Shown here: positions 23,742 through 32,380 of the stretch, one piece after another | Position numbering within the stretch: position 1 is the stretch's first letter | Layout: each line of letters starts with the position of its first letter | NCBI GenBank assembly: GCA_001768615.1 | Contig: MELE01000169.1 | Coordinates: 19,122-61,588 of the forward strand | Direction of reading: 5' to 3' | Source: Acidobacteria bacterium RIFCSPLOWO2_12_FULL_67_14b | GTDB taxonomy: Bacteria > Acidobacteriota > Vicinamibacteria > Vicinamibacterales > UBA2999 | Length of the DNA stretch: 42,467 nt | The notes under the pieces: generated by a model | What the model saw: only the letters and a program-made list of their open reading frames with translations | What the model was told of the DNA's origin: nothing | The model's database searches: none | Made by a program: the position numbers and the translations under genes

Positions 23742-24515
23742 ATGAAATGTGAAGACCTCAACGAAGCCCTGGTCGACTTTGTCGACGGGCGTCTCGACGC
23801 CGTGAGCCAGCGGAACGTCGAGCGGCACCTCGAGGTCTGCGGCCAGTGCCGCGCGCTCGTGACCGACCTGCGCACCATTCGCGCGGCGGCGTTCATGCTG
23901 GACCGCCGCGAGCCGAGCGCGGCGACGTGGACCGCGCTGCAAGCCAAGGTCGCCGCCGAGCCCGCGCCAAAGGGACATCTGCTCGACATGAGCCTGGGTC
24001 GCCGACTTGTCCGCCGCAGCGAAAGCGGAGGCGGAAGCCTTGGCGGAGGCGTCCCGGTGTGGCTGGGTGCGGCGGCCGCGCTGATCCTCGCGACGGTGAT
24101 TGGCCTGCTGCCATTGGTGAACCGCGATCGCCAAGTCGATCCGGACGCGCCGACAGCGGCGGAGGCCCCGGCCGAGGTGACCGTGGAATCGGTCGCCGCC
24201 GAATTCGAGGCGGCCGAAAGGCACTACCAGAAGGCGATCGACGATCTGCAGACCATCGCCAAGGCCGACACCGGCGAGCTCGACCCCCAGGTCGCGGCCG
24301 TGTTGCAGAAGAACCTCTCGGTGATCGACCAGGCGATCAGCGAGAGCCGGGCGGCGCTCAAGTCGCAGCCGGCCAGCACCAACGCGCAAGACGGCCTGTT
24401 CGACGCGCTCAGGACCAAGGTGGCGCTGTTGCAGCAGACCGTGGAACTGATCAACGAAATGCGGAAGGGTAATCAAGCCGAGGCAGGGCGCCGGATCCAG
24501 ACCCTGTCGCAGTAG
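23742..24515 (+). CDS. zinc-finger anti-sigma factor
   Basis: This 257-residue protein starts with a zf-HC2 motif: MKCEDLNEALVDFVDGRL, then HLEVCGQCR, the H-x3-C-x2-C zinc site of anti-sigma domains (residues 30-37). A membrane helix follows (about 107-128: PVWLGAAAALILATVIGLL). The periplasmic part is mostly helical (QKAIDDLQTIAKADTGEL) and probably coiled. It follows the ECF sigma gene, so it should hold that sigma factor at the membrane. Residues about 88-103 (RLVRRSESGGGSLGGG) are encoded by a repeat-like GC-rich tract (24002-24053) and look like an in-frame insertion in the linker. Confidence 0.9.
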   Translation: MKCEDLNEALVDFVDGRLDAVSQRNVERHLEVCGQCRALVTDLRTIRAAAFMLDRREPSAATWTALQAKVAAEPAPKGHLLDMSLGRRLVRRSESGGGSLGGGVPVWLGAAAALILATVIGLLPLVNRDRQVDPDAPTAAEAPAEVTVESVAAEFEAAERHYQKAIDDLQTIAKADTGELDPQVAAVLQKNLSVIDQAISESRAALKSQPASTNAQDGLFDALRTKVALLQQTVELINEMRKGNQAEAGRRIQTLSQ

Positions 24516-24522
24516 ACCAACT

Positions 24523-25581
24523 ATGCGGATCAGACCTCTCACACGCTTGATCGCCGGCCTGGCGGTGCTCGCCACCGCCGCCCCGGCCATGGCCGCCGTC
24601 ACCGCGCGCGGCGCGGTGCCGGACGACAACCCGCGCGCGGGCTGGCTCGATCGGTACGCCGAAGTCCGGCAGGGACCCGAGCAGACCGACCGGGTCTCGC
24701 AGTCGTTCAAGGTCGGCGCCGACGGCTCACTCGATCTCACCGGCATCTCGGGGGACGTCCGTGTCACCGGCGGCGGCGGCACCGAGATCACGGTGGAAGC
24801 CACCAAGCGCGTGCGGCATCGCGATGCCGACCAGGCCCGGCGGCTGCTGAACGACCTGCGCGTCGACATGACCCACGTCGGCAGCCGTGTCGAGGTGCGG
24901 ACGATCTATCCGCGCAACCGCGGCGAACGCGGGATCTCGGCCCGCGTGGATTACGTGGTCTCGGTGCCCGCCGGCACCGCCGTGGCGGTGAAGTCCATCT
25001 CGGGCAACGTCCTCGTCACGAGCGTGCGCGGCGAAGTGCGGGCCGAAACCGTGAGCGGCGACGTCGAGGTCAGCGCCACGCCGAACGTCGCGGTGGCCAA
25101 GACCATCTCGGGGAACGTCACCGCCCGCGACATCGGCTCGGCCAACATGCTCTCGCTCGGCACGGTCAGCGGCACGGTGATCGCCACCGGCTTGAAGGTC
25201 CGCGCGCTCGACGCCGGGTCCGTCAGCGGCGACGTGCGGATCTCGGGCGTGCAGATCGAGCGCGTCGAGGCCAGGTCGGTCTCGGGCAACATCGAGTTCG
25301 ACTCGCCGTTGAGCAAGGGCGGCCGCTACGAGTTCACGTCGCATTCGGGCGACGTCCGGATTGCGCTGGTCGGCACGACCGGCTTCGAGCTCGACGCCGA
25401 CACCTTCAGCGGCAGCGTCCGCTCCGACCTGCCGGTCACCCTGCGCGGCATCGGGCAACCCGGCGACCGCCGCCGCGGCACCAGCAACCGGGCGATCCGC
25501 GGGTCGTACGGCGACGGCAGCGCCGTCCTCTCGGTCCGCAGCCACAGCGGCTCCGTCGTGATTACCCGTTCGACTCGGTAG
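24523..25581 (+). CDS. secreted DUF4097 family beta-helix/adhesin-like protein
   Basis: This 352-residue protein has a signal peptide (LIAGLAVLATAAPAMA). The body is a string of short strands with the repeated motif (I/V)SG(D/N)V, for example LTGISGDVRV, VKSISGNVLV, ETVSGDVEV, KTISGNVTA, GSVSGDVRI and RSVSGNIEF, which is the usual repeat of DUF4097. It lies seven bases after the anti-sigma gene. DUF4097 proteins often sit beside anti-sigma genes and are thought to act at the cell surface or as part of the envelope stress response; the exact role is not known. Confidence 0.9.
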   Translation: MRIRPLTRLIAGLAVLATAAPAMAAVTARGAVPDDNPRAGWLDRYAEVRQGPEQTDRVSQSFKVGADGSLDLTGISGDVRVTGGGGTEITVEATKRVRHRDADQARRLLNDLRVDMTHVGSRVEVRTIYPRNRGERGISARVDYVVSVPAGTAVAVKSISGNVLVTSVRGEVRAETVSGDVEVSATPNVAVAKTISGNVTARDIGSANMLSLGTVSGTVIATGLKVRALDAGSVSGDVRISGVQIERVEARSVSGNIEFDSPLSKGGRYEFTSHSGDVRIALVGTTGFELDADTFSGSVRSDLPVTLRGIGQPGDRRRGTSNRAIRGSYGDGSAVLSVRSHSGSVVITRSTR

Positions 25582-25603
25582 GAGCCGGGCTGCGCCCGGC
25601 TCC
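25581..25603 (+). terminator. GGAGCCGGGC/GCCCGGCTCC hairpin after the DUF4097 gene
   Basis: A perfect 10-bp stem with a TGC loop begins at the last base of the stop codon. It may terminate the sigma operon. The following bases lack a long T-run (CACCCTCGC), so a structural repeat is an alternative. Confidence 0.5.
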
Positions 25604-25793
25604 CACCCTCGCTCAGGGCAAAGCCCTACCGTACTTCAGCCCTCGCCTACCCTGTTCAGGTGCCAAAGGTGGCCTGCCATGAGGGAGATGCGGTCAGGTC
25701 AAGGCCTGACCTCATCGAGTCGAATGGCACTCTTCTGGCATAATAACCAGAGGAATGGTGGCGACGAGTGCGCCGCCAATGTGGAGGATACGC
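25604..25793. other. intergenic region before the small exported protein
   Basis: No gene was seen. It holds an imperfect palindrome GGTCAGGTCAAGGCCTGACC near 25693 and an AT-rich segment around 25738-25750 that may contain the promoter. GTGGAGGATACGC just before 25794 is the ribosome site of the next gene. Confidence 0.4.
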
Positions 25794-26234
25794 ATGAAGG
25801 TCAGATGGCTTGTCGCAATCCTTGCTGGCGCGTTGACCGCGGGCGCCGCGTCCGCGCAAACGGGCCAGGTCCCTGCCGGGGAGACCGCGCTCGGTTCCGT
25901 GCGTCTGCCGCGGAGCGTGATGGCCGACGGCAAGGCGTTGAAGGCCGGGACCTACCAGGTCCGCCTCACCTCCCAGGCGGCGATGCCCGCCGTACCGGGA
26001 CAACAGATGGAACGCTGGGTCGAGTTCGTGCAGGGCGGCAAGGTCGCCGGGCGCGAAGTCGTCAGCATCATCCCCGCCTCCGAAGTGAAGGACCTGCAGC
26101 CGGGTCCCGACGCCCCACCCTCGTCGCGGGCGGGGTCGAAGGTCGAGATGTTGAAGGGTAACGAGTACCTGCGGGTCTGGATCAACCGCGCCGGCGTGAA
26201 CTACCTGATTCACATGCCGCCGGCCGCGATGTAA
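25794..26234 (+). CDS. small exported protein of unknown function
   Basis: This 146-residue protein has a good signal peptide (MKVRWLVAILAGALTAGAAS, cut after ASA). The body is polar with strand-like patterns (VRLPRSVMADGKALKAGTYQ, then EVVSIIPASEVKDL) and ends VNYLIHMPPAAM. The start is at 25794 because GGAGG lies seven bases upstream; an in-frame codon at 25755 has no such site. It is convergent with the ribonuclease gene. No family was recognised. Confidence 0.75.
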   Translation: MKVRWLVAILAGALTAGAASAQTGQVPAGETALGSVRLPRSVMADGKALKAGTYQVRLTSQAAMPAVPGQQMERWVEFVQGGKVAGREVVSIIPASEVKDLQPGPDAPPSSRAGSKVEMLKGNEYLRVWINRAGVNYLIHMPPAAM

Positions 26235-26238
26235 GAGA

Positions 26239-26297
26239 CCCGAGGGCTTGAGACTTGAGGCTTGAGCAGGCCCCAAGTCTCAGGTCCCAAGCCTTCC
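26239..26297. terminator. inverted word block between convergent genes
   Basis: GGCTTGAGACTTGAGGCTTG-like words on the left and CAAGTCTCAGGTCCCAAGCC-like words on the right form an imperfect stem. It lies between the convergent ends of the exported protein and ribonuclease genes and may act in both directions. Confidence 0.4.
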
Positions 26298-26301
26298 AGA
26301 G

Positions 26302-27906
26302 TTACCCGCCGATCGACATCACGTCGAATTGCTCATGATGGAGATGGACATCCGGCTTGACGATGACGTCACGCCGGAGCATCTCCTTCAGGTCCTTGAG
26401 CACGCCGCGCTCCTCTTCCTGCAACGCCCTCGCGATGTCGGGGTTGACCCGTAGCAGCACGCCCGGGCCATCGAGGTCCGACCCCACCTTCCTCACCTCC
26501 GACAGGATCTCGTAGCACACCGTGGCACTCGACTTGATCGTGCCCGCGCCCGAGCAGTACGGGCACGGCTCGGTCAGCACGCGCTCCAGGCTCTGCTTGA
26601 CGCGCTTGCGCGTGACGATGACAAGGCCGAAGTCCGACACCTGGAGGGCCTTCGACGGCGCGCGATCCTTGCGCAGCTCCTGCTCGACCGCCCCGAATAC
26701 CTTCTGGCGGTTCTTCTTCTCCTCCATGTCGATGAAGTCGCAGACGATGATGCCGCCGAGGTCGCGCAGGCGGATCTGCCGGACGATCTCCTTGGCGGCC
26801 TCGAGGTTGGTCTTGATGATCGTGTCCTCGAGCCGGCCCGCGGTCTTCTTGCCGACGTAGCGCCCGGTGTTGACGTCGATCGCCACCAGCGCCTCGGTCT
26901 GGTTGATCACGATCGACCCGCCCGACTTGAGCCACACCTTGCTGCGCAGCGCCTTGTCGAGCTCGGCCTGCACGCCGTACTCCTCGAAGATCGGGAAGTC
27001 CTTGTCGTAGAGCTTCACCCGGGGCGCCAGCGCCGGCATGATGCGGCCGATGAACTCCAGCGCCCGCTGGTGCTCGACCGGATGATCGATGCGGATCGCC
27101 GAGTAGTCGTCGGTCAGCAGGTCGCGCAGCAGCTTCGCCACCAGGCTCGGCTCCTGGTAGACGGTCACCGGCGCGCGTTTCTGCTCGCCGCGCTGCCGCA
27201 TGTCGACCCAGATCTTGTAGAAGTAGTTCAGGTCGGCGAGGATGTCGTCCTTCGATCGGCTCGACGCCGCCGTCCGGATGATGACGCCGCCGCTGAAGTG
27301 ATGCTGCTCGCGGAATTCGCGGACGATGCCGCGCAGGCGGGCCCGCTCGTCGCGGCTGTCGATCTTACGCGAGATGCCGATGTGATCCACGGTCGGCATG
27401 AACACGAGGAAGCGCCCCGGCAGCGTGACGTGGCACGTGAGGCGGGCGCCCTTGGTGCCCAGCGGCTCCTTGGCCACTTGGACGATGACGTCCTGGCCCT
27501 CCTTGAGCAGCTCCTCGATCTTGGGCTCCGGCGCGCGCTCCTTGCCCTCGTCGCGGTCGCGGCCGCGGCCCCGCCCGCGGCGTTCCGGCGGCGCGCCGGG
27601 CGCGGCCGGGCTGTCGCCGCCGTTGGCCGCCGCCTCGGCGGCCGGCGCCTCGTCGTCATCCTTGTCGTACTCGTCGACGTCGGCGATCACGTCCGAGACG
27701 TAGAGGAAGCCGTCGCGTTCGAGACCGATGTCGACGAACGACGACTGCATGCCGGGCAGCACCTTCGAGACCCGGCCCTTGTAGACGTTACCGACGACGC
27801 CGCGGTTCTGCTCGCGCTCGACGAACAATTCGGCGAGCTGGTCGTCCTCGAGAATGGCCACACGCGTTTCGTGACCATTGGAGGAAATGATCATTTCCTT
27901 GTTCAT
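26302..27906 (-). CDS. rng: ribonuclease E/G
   Basis: RNase G/E cuts single-stranded RNA with a 5'-monophosphate and matures 16S rRNA. The 534-residue protein starts MNKEMIISSNGHETRVA, then an S1-like domain with GNVYKGRVSKVLPGMQSSFV. The catalytic Asp pair is visible in VAIDVNTG and VCDFIDM; the zinc-link is CPYC; and LRDLGGIIVCDFIDMEEKK is the family's strongest motif. Residues about 75-125 (DVDEYDKDDDEAPAAEAAAN, then an Arg-rich RRGRGRGRDRDE) are a disordered insert in the S1 domain. It follows rodA, like the mre-rng cluster of E. coli. Short C-terminus means no degradosome scaffold. Confidence 0.94.
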   Translation of the reverse strand: MNKEMIISSNGHETRVAILEDDQLAELFVEREQNRGVVGNVYKGRVSKVLPGMQSSFVDIGLERDGFLYVSDVIADVDEYDKDDDEAPAAEAAANGGDSPAAPGAPPERRGRGRGRDRDEGKERAPEPKIEELLKEGQDVIVQVAKEPLGTKGARLTCHVTLPGRFLVFMPTVDHIGISRKIDSRDERARLRGIVREFREQHHFSGGVIIRTAASSRSKDDILADLNYFYKIWVDMRQRGEQKRAPVTVYQEPSLVAKLLRDLLTDDYSAIRIDHPVEHQRALEFIGRIMPALAPRVKLYDKDFPIFEEYGVQAELDKALRSKVWLKSGGSIVINQTEALVAIDVNTGRYVGKKTAGRLEDTIIKTNLEAAKEIVRQIRLRDLGGIIVCDFIDMEEKKNRQKVFGAVEQELRKDRAPSKALQVSDFGLVIVTRKRVKQSLERVLTEPCPYCSGAGTIKSSATVCYEILSEVRKVGSDLDGPGVLLRVNPDIARALQEEERGVLKDLKEMLRRDVIVKPDVHLHHEQFDVMSIGG

Positions 27907-27989
27907 GTTTTTTGGGGGCCGGTCGGGCTGGTGGGGCCGGTCAGGCCGGTGGAGTTACCCGCCCGACCCGCCCCACCCGCCTTCCCCGC
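27907..27989. other. GC-rich spacer between rodA and rng
   Basis: The spacer is a run of GGCCGGTCGGG and CCCGCCCGACCC words which are loosely inverted to one another. No gene or clear terminator was seen; rng may be cotranscribed with rodA. Confidence 0.4.
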
Positions 27990-29075
27990 CTAATTAGTGA
28001 ATCGTCGCATTCGCACGTTGAGGATGAGCCCGAACCCCGCGAGCGTCGCGATCATGGAGGAGCCGCCGTAACTCATGAGCGGCAGCGTGAGCCCCTTGAC
28101 CGGCGCCAGACCCGCCGACATGGTGATGTTGTAGATGACCTGGAACGTAAACGACGACAGCACGCCCAGGACGAGATAGGCGCCGAGGCGGTCCTTGGCC
28201 AGCCGGGCCGCATCGAGCGCGCGCACAATCACGAAGAGGTACAACCCGAGCGCGACGAGCACCCCGACCAGGCCCTGCTCTTCGGCGAGCACCGAAAAGA
28301 TGAAGTCGTTGTGCGCGACGGGAAGGAAGCGCAGCTGACCCTGCGTGCCCTCCATGAATCCCTTGCCCCAGACGCCGCCGGAGCCGACGGTAATGCGGGC
28401 CTGAATCTGCTGGTAGCCGGCGCCGCGGGCGTCCTGCGCCGGATCGAGGAAGGTGGAAATGCGCTCGCGCTGGTAGTCCTGCAGCGCGAATTTGTAGGCG
28501 GCGGGCGCCGCGAGCACGGCGACCAGGACCCCGGCGTAGATGTACTTCATCGGCATGCCGGCGACGAAGGCGACCACCAGCAGGATCGGCAGCAGCGTGA
28601 CGGCGGTGCCCAGATCGGGCTGCCGGGCGATGATCAGCAGCGGCACCGCGGTCAGCGCCGCCGCGATCAGCAGATCGTTGTTGGTGAGCGCGGGACGCCG
28701 GCTTTCGCCGAGCATCTTCGCCAGCATGAGCGCCAGCGTCGCCTTGGCGAATTCCGAGGGCTGGAGGTTGAAGGCGCCGAGATCGATCCAGCGGCGCGAT
28801 CCGCCACGGACGGCGCCGAAGAACAGCACGCCGATCAGGGCGGCGACCATCGCCAGGTAGATCCAATGCGACTTGTCGGCGAGCGACCGGTAGTCGACCA
28901 TCAGGCACACGGCCATCGCCATCAGGCCGATGCCGAGGGCGTAGACCTGCGTCCAGTAGACGCCGCCCGCCCCGCCGGTCGTGCTGTAGATCATCACCAG
29001 GCCGATCGCGCAAATCACGAGCACCGCGCCGATCAGCAGCCAGTCGATATGGAAGTAGAGCCGCCGCTCGAACAT
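27990..29075 (-). CDS. rodA: rod shape-determining glycosyltransferase RodA
   Basis: RodA (SEDS family) polymerises glycan strands of peptidoglycan with PBP2 during elongation. The 361-residue protein has about ten membrane helices. Family marks are RGGSRRWIDLGAFNLQPSE, ARQPDLGTAV with the key Asp region, ITVGSGGVWGKGF with the SEDS loop, LPVAHNDFIFSVLAEE and SAGLAPVKGLTLPLMSYGGS. Start at ATG 29075 overlaps the PBP2 stop by one base. The long frame to 30878 is a chance extension. Confidence 0.96.
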   Translation of the reverse strand: MFERRLYFHIDWLLIGAVLVICAIGLVMIYSTTGGAGGVYWTQVYALGIGLMAMAVCLMVDYRSLADKSHWIYLAMVAALIGVLFFGAVRGGSRRWIDLGAFNLQPSEFAKATLALMLAKMLGESRRPALTNNDLLIAAALTAVPLLIIARQPDLGTAVTLLPILLVVAFVAGMPMKYIYAGVLVAVLAAPAAYKFALQDYQRERISTFLDPAQDARGAGYQQIQARITVGSGGVWGKGFMEGTQGQLRFLPVAHNDFIFSVLAEEQGLVGVLVALGLYLFVIVRALDAARLAKDRLGAYLVLGVLSSFTFQVIYNITMSAGLAPVKGLTLPLMSYGGSSMIATLAGFGLILNVRMRRFTN

Positions 29076-30973
29076 CAGCGCGCTCCCGTGGCGGGGCCGG
29101 CGATCGTAGCGACGCGGGCCGGCGCGGCCGGCGCGGGCGCCGGCTTCGGAATGGTCAGCACCGGCAGCGGCAGGCCGTCGCGCTGCGCGAAGTAGGTCTC
29201 GATCACGTGCCGGGCGATCATCGCGCCCTCCGAGCCGTGCTCGGCGTGCTCGGCGAAGATCACGCCGGCGATCTCGGGGTTGTCGCGCGGCGCCATGAAG
29301 ACGAACCAGCCATGGTCGCGCAGGTCTTTCTCGGAGCCGCGCGCCCGTTCCTTGCCCTGGAGCGAAATCACCTGCGCCGTGCCGGTCTTGCCAGCGACGT
29401 CGCGGCCGGCAATCATCGCCCGCCGCGCGGTGCCGGCGCCGTTCACCGCCATCCACAGCCCGTCGTGGACGGCCGACACGGTTTCGGGCTTCAGCAGGAA
29501 CGGCGCAAACGGCGAGGGCGGGCGCGCGACCGGCTGCCAGCCGTTGCCTTCGTCGAACGCCTGCACCAGCCGCGGCACCATGCGGTTGCCGCCGTTGGCG
29601 ATCGTCGCCATCGTTACGGCCAGCGCCATCGGCGTCACGTCGACCATGCCCTGGCCGATCGCCACCGAGATGGTGTCGCCGGCGTACCACTTCTCGTTGA
29701 AGCGCTTGCGCTTCCACTCCTGCGACGGGACGATGCTCTCGACTTCGTTGGGCAGGTCGATGCCGCTCTTGCCGGCCAGGCCCAGCTTCTCGCCCCACTT
29801 GTGGATGCGATCGATGCCCAGCATGTCGCCCACGGTGTAGAAGTAGGTATTGCACGACCGCTCGAGGGCATGCCGCAGGTCGACGAAACCGTGCTTGCCG
29901 AGGCACTGGAAGAAGCGGCCGTAGAACGTGCCGCCGCCCGGGCAGTAGATCTGGCGTTCGGGCGAGATCACGCCCTCCTCGAGCGCCGCCGTCGCGATCA
30001 GGATCTTGAACGTCGACCCCGGCGAGTAGCGGCCCTGGATGGCGCGATTCTGCAGCGGCCGCAGCTTGTCGGTGTTCAGGTGACTCCACGTCGCGCGATC
30101 GATGCCGGTGGCAAAGTCGTTCGGATCGAACGCGGGCAGGCTCGTCAGCGTCAGCACGTCGCCGCTCTTCGGCTCCATGACGATCGCCGATCCCCAGCGG
30201 CCGTAGGCGCGGAACGCGTCTTCCGCCGCCTTCTGCATCGCGTAGTTGATCGTCAACTGGACGCGGCGCCCCTGTACGGGCGGCACTTCGTCGAGCGTGC
30301 GGATCTCGCGCCCGACGCTGTTGACGACCACGCGCCGCGCGCCGTCTTCGCCCATCAGCAGCTTGTTGTAGACGCGCTCGATGCCGAACTGCCCCACGAT
30401 CGATCCGGTGGCCACGTGGTCCGACGCCAGCTGATCCTCGCTGGCCTCCCCGACGTAGCCGATCAGGTGCGCGGCCATCGCCTGGTCGGGATACTGGCGC
30501 GTCGGCACTTCCTGGACGAGCACGTCCGGCAGCTCGAAATCGAGGCGGCGGGCCGTGACCGCCGCCACCTGCGCGAGCGTGGCGTCCTGCAGCACGACAA
30601 TCGGCTGGTAGCGCGGCTCGCGGCGATGCCGATCGACGATGTCGCGGACGAACTTCTCGTCGACGCCGGTGACGCTCGCCAGCACGCGAATCGTGCGATC
30701 GAGGTCCTTCGTGTGTTCGCGGACGATGGAGATGTTGAAGGAGTTGCGGTTCTCGACCAGGAGCCGGCCGGTGCGATCGTAGATGATCCCGCGCGGCGCC
30801 CGCAACGTCAGCGTGCGCTGGTGGTTGTTCTCCGCCATCTCGCGGAACTTGGTGTGCTGAACGACCTGGAAGAACCAAAAGCCGCCCGCCAGCAGGCCAA
30901 ACGCCGCCGCCACCGCCACGCGGAGGATGGTGAGACGGAGGTGCAGTCGCCGCCGATCTTCGGCAATCGCCAT
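29075..30973 (-). CDS. mrdA: penicillin-binding protein 2 (peptidoglycan transpeptidase)
   Basis: PBP2 cross-links peptidoglycan in the elongasome. The 632-residue protein has a cytoplasmic tail, a membrane helix (about 16-36), a PBP dimer domain (LRAPRGIIYDRTGRLLVENR) and a transpeptidase domain. The active Ser is S320 in YSPGSTFK (SxxK, K323), SCN is the second motif in ALERSCNTYFY, and KTG is 529-531 in GKTGTAQV. It overlaps rodA by one base, so PBP2 and RodA are made together. The Pro/Ala-rich C-terminus (about 610-632) is disordered. Confidence 0.96.
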   Translation of the reverse strand: MAIAEDRRRLHLRLTILRVAVAAAFGLLAGGFWFFQVVQHTKFREMAENNHQRTLTLRAPRGIIYDRTGRLLVENRNSFNISIVREHTKDLDRTIRVLASVTGVDEKFVRDIVDRHRREPRYQPIVVLQDATLAQVAAVTARRLDFELPDVLVQEVPTRQYPDQAMAAHLIGYVGEASEDQLASDHVATGSIVGQFGIERVYNKLLMGEDGARRVVVNSVGREIRTLDEVPPVQGRRVQLTINYAMQKAAEDAFRAYGRWGSAIVMEPKSGDVLTLTSLPAFDPNDFATGIDRATWSHLNTDKLRPLQNRAIQGRYSPGSTFKILIATAALEEGVISPERQIYCPGGGTFYGRFFQCLGKHGFVDLRHALERSCNTYFYTVGDMLGIDRIHKWGEKLGLAGKSGIDLPNEVESIVPSQEWKRKRFNEKWYAGDTISVAIGQGMVDVTPMALAVTMATIANGGNRMVPRLVQAFDEGNGWQPVARPPSPFAPFLLKPETVSAVHDGLWMAVNGAGTARRAMIAGRDVAGKTGTAQVISLQGKERARGSEKDLRDHGWFVFMAPRDNPEIAGVIFAEHAEHGSEGAMIARHVIETYFAQRDGLPLPVLTIPKPAPAPAAPARVATIAGPATGAR

Positions 30974-30976
30974 ATG

Positions 30977-31010
30977 TCAGCTCTCGGCTTTCAGCCTTCA
31001 GCCTTCAGCC
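30977..31010. repeat. TTCAGCC heptad repeat between mreD and mrdA
   Basis: TCAGCTC, TCGGCTT, TCAGCCT, TCAGCCT and TCAGCC follow each other at 7-bp spacing, filling most of the 52-bp gap. Other heptad arrays occur at 23703-23741, 32381-32416 and 38522-38552. Confidence 0.7.
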
Positions 31011-31025
31011 GTCTGTAACTTGCCA

Positions 31026-31532
31026 TTATCGTTTGAGAGGGCGCCCGGCGCGGCGCCTGGCCATGAACCCGGGGAGCCATTCGATCACCTGAAACCCCAC
31101 GACCCCGACAAACCCGTTCCCGAGGGCCTGGCCGACCACGGCGGGCACCGGCGCCGGGAACTGCCGCAGATCCAGCAACACATAGAGCCCCATGAAGATA
31201 GCGGCGTGCAAGGCGGTAGTCAGCAGGAGCAGGACGAACCTCGGCAGCGGGCCCGTGAGGATGAACTGGGTGCCCAGCACCCCTGCCAGGAAGCCCACCA
31301 GGGTCTTGGCCAGCCCGCCGATCCCGACGATCCCGCTCGACAGGGAGTCCTGGATGAGCCCCGCCACGCTGCCGGCCAGCAGCCCGGTCACCGGCCCGGA
31401 CTTGAGCGCGATGTACACCACGACGATCAGCACCAGGTCGATCGCCGCGGTCCCGCGGATCACCAGCCCGGCGAGCGTCGTCTGCAAGGCCAGCGCGACG
31501 AGAATGGCCGCCAGCGCGGCGGCGGTCTTCAC
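31026..31532 (-). CDS. mreD: rod shape-determining protein MreD
   Basis: MreD is a membrane component of the Rod complex. This 168-residue protein has five hydrophobic segments and the usual features: IDLVLIVVVYIALKSGPVTG in the first helices and GLIQDSLSSGIVGIGGLAKT in the middle loop. Start is GTG 31532, overlapping the mreC stop (GTGA). It is between mreC and mrdA in the cell-shape operon, as in most rods. The upstream frame extension to 32186 is a chance open frame. Confidence 0.92.
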   Translation of the reverse strand: MKTAAALAAILVALALQTTLAGLVIRGTAAIDLVLIVVVYIALKSGPVTGLLAGSVAGLIQDSLSSGIVGIGGLAKTLVGFLAGVLGTQFILTGPLPRFVLLLLTTALHAAIFMGLYVLLDLRQFPAPVPAVVGQALGNGFVGVVGFQVIEWLPGFMARRRAGRPLKR

Positions 31533-32374
31533 TCGCCACCCTCGGGCACCGCGCGAGAGGCCGGAAGGGTCCGCACCACGAGCACTTCTTCGAGCCGCGA
31601 AAAATCCACGGCCGGCCGGACCGTGATCTCGTGGTACTGCCCGAGCCCGCGATCGACGTGATCGATCGTACCGATGACAAACCCCTTGGGATAGATCCCG
31701 TCGATGCCGGAGGTCACGACCAGGTCGCCCGTCTTCACGTCGGCGGTGCCCGGCACGTACTCCATGCGCAGCGACCCGTCGCCGAAGCCGACCACCACGC
31801 CCTGCACGCGCGTGCGCTCGATCAGCGCGCCGGCCGCCGCGTTGCGATCGATCAGCAGCTGGACCTTCGCGGCGCGTCCGCTCGGCAGGATCACGCGGCC
31901 CACCACGCCGGCCGGCGAAATCACCGCCATGTCGGTCTGCAGCCCGTGCGACGAGCCCTTGTCGATCGTGACCGTGCGGAACTCCGGGCTCGCCGCGGCG
32001 GCAATCACCTCGGCCGCGGTGGTGTCGAGCCCGGCGCGCTCGCGCAGCTCCAGGAGCTGGCGCAGGTTGTCGGTGCGTTGCGCCTCGGCGCGCTCCTCCT
32101 GCAGGCGGATCTGCAGGGTCTGCATCTCCTGCTTGAGCGCGGTGTTCTCCGCTTCCACGTGTTGCAGGGCGATGTACCCGGACCACACGCCGCGCACGCC
32201 GCCGACCAGCGCCATGGTGGCGCGCTGGACCTCCGAGAACGATCCGAACGTGACCACCTGCAGCACCGGGAGCCCCGAGGCCGTGTTGACCTGCGCCGAG
32301 ATCAGGACGACGTGCAGCAGGATGGCGGCGCCCAGCAGGACGCCGGGCCGTTGTCTGATGTCGGCAAGTGCCAT
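31529..32374 (-). CDS. mreC: rod shape-determining protein MreC
   Basis: MreC is a periplasmic scaffold that activates PBP2 and RodA. The 281-residue protein has one N-terminal membrane helix (about 10-30), a coiled coil (about 74-115: AENTALKQEMQTLQIRLQEE), then the beta domain with DKGSSHGLQTDMAVISPAGV, VQLLIDRNAAAGALIERTR and GDLVVTSGIDGIYPKGFVIG, the typical MreC motifs. It follows mreB after a 42-bp gap filled with a heptad repeat. Confidence 0.95.
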   Translation of the reverse strand: MALADIRQRPGVLLGAAILLHVVLISAQVNTASGLPVLQVVTFGSFSEVQRATMALVGGVRGVWSGYIALQHVEAENTALKQEMQTLQIRLQEERAEAQRTDNLRQLLELRERAGLDTTAAEVIAAAASPEFRTVTIDKGSSHGLQTDMAVISPAGVVGRVILPSGRAAKVQLLIDRNAAAGALIERTRVQGVVVGFGDGSLRMEYVPGTADVKTGDLVVTSGIDGIYPKGFVIGTIDHVDRGLGQYHEITVRPAVDFSRLEEVLVVRTLPASRAVPEGGE

Positions 32375-32380
32375 GAAACA

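Noticed and set aside
27990-30878. 962-residue frame seeming to fuse an Arg-rich protein with RodA
   Set aside because: Only the part from 29075 is RodA. The upstream part lies antiparallel in frame to PBP2 coding sequence and has shadow composition.
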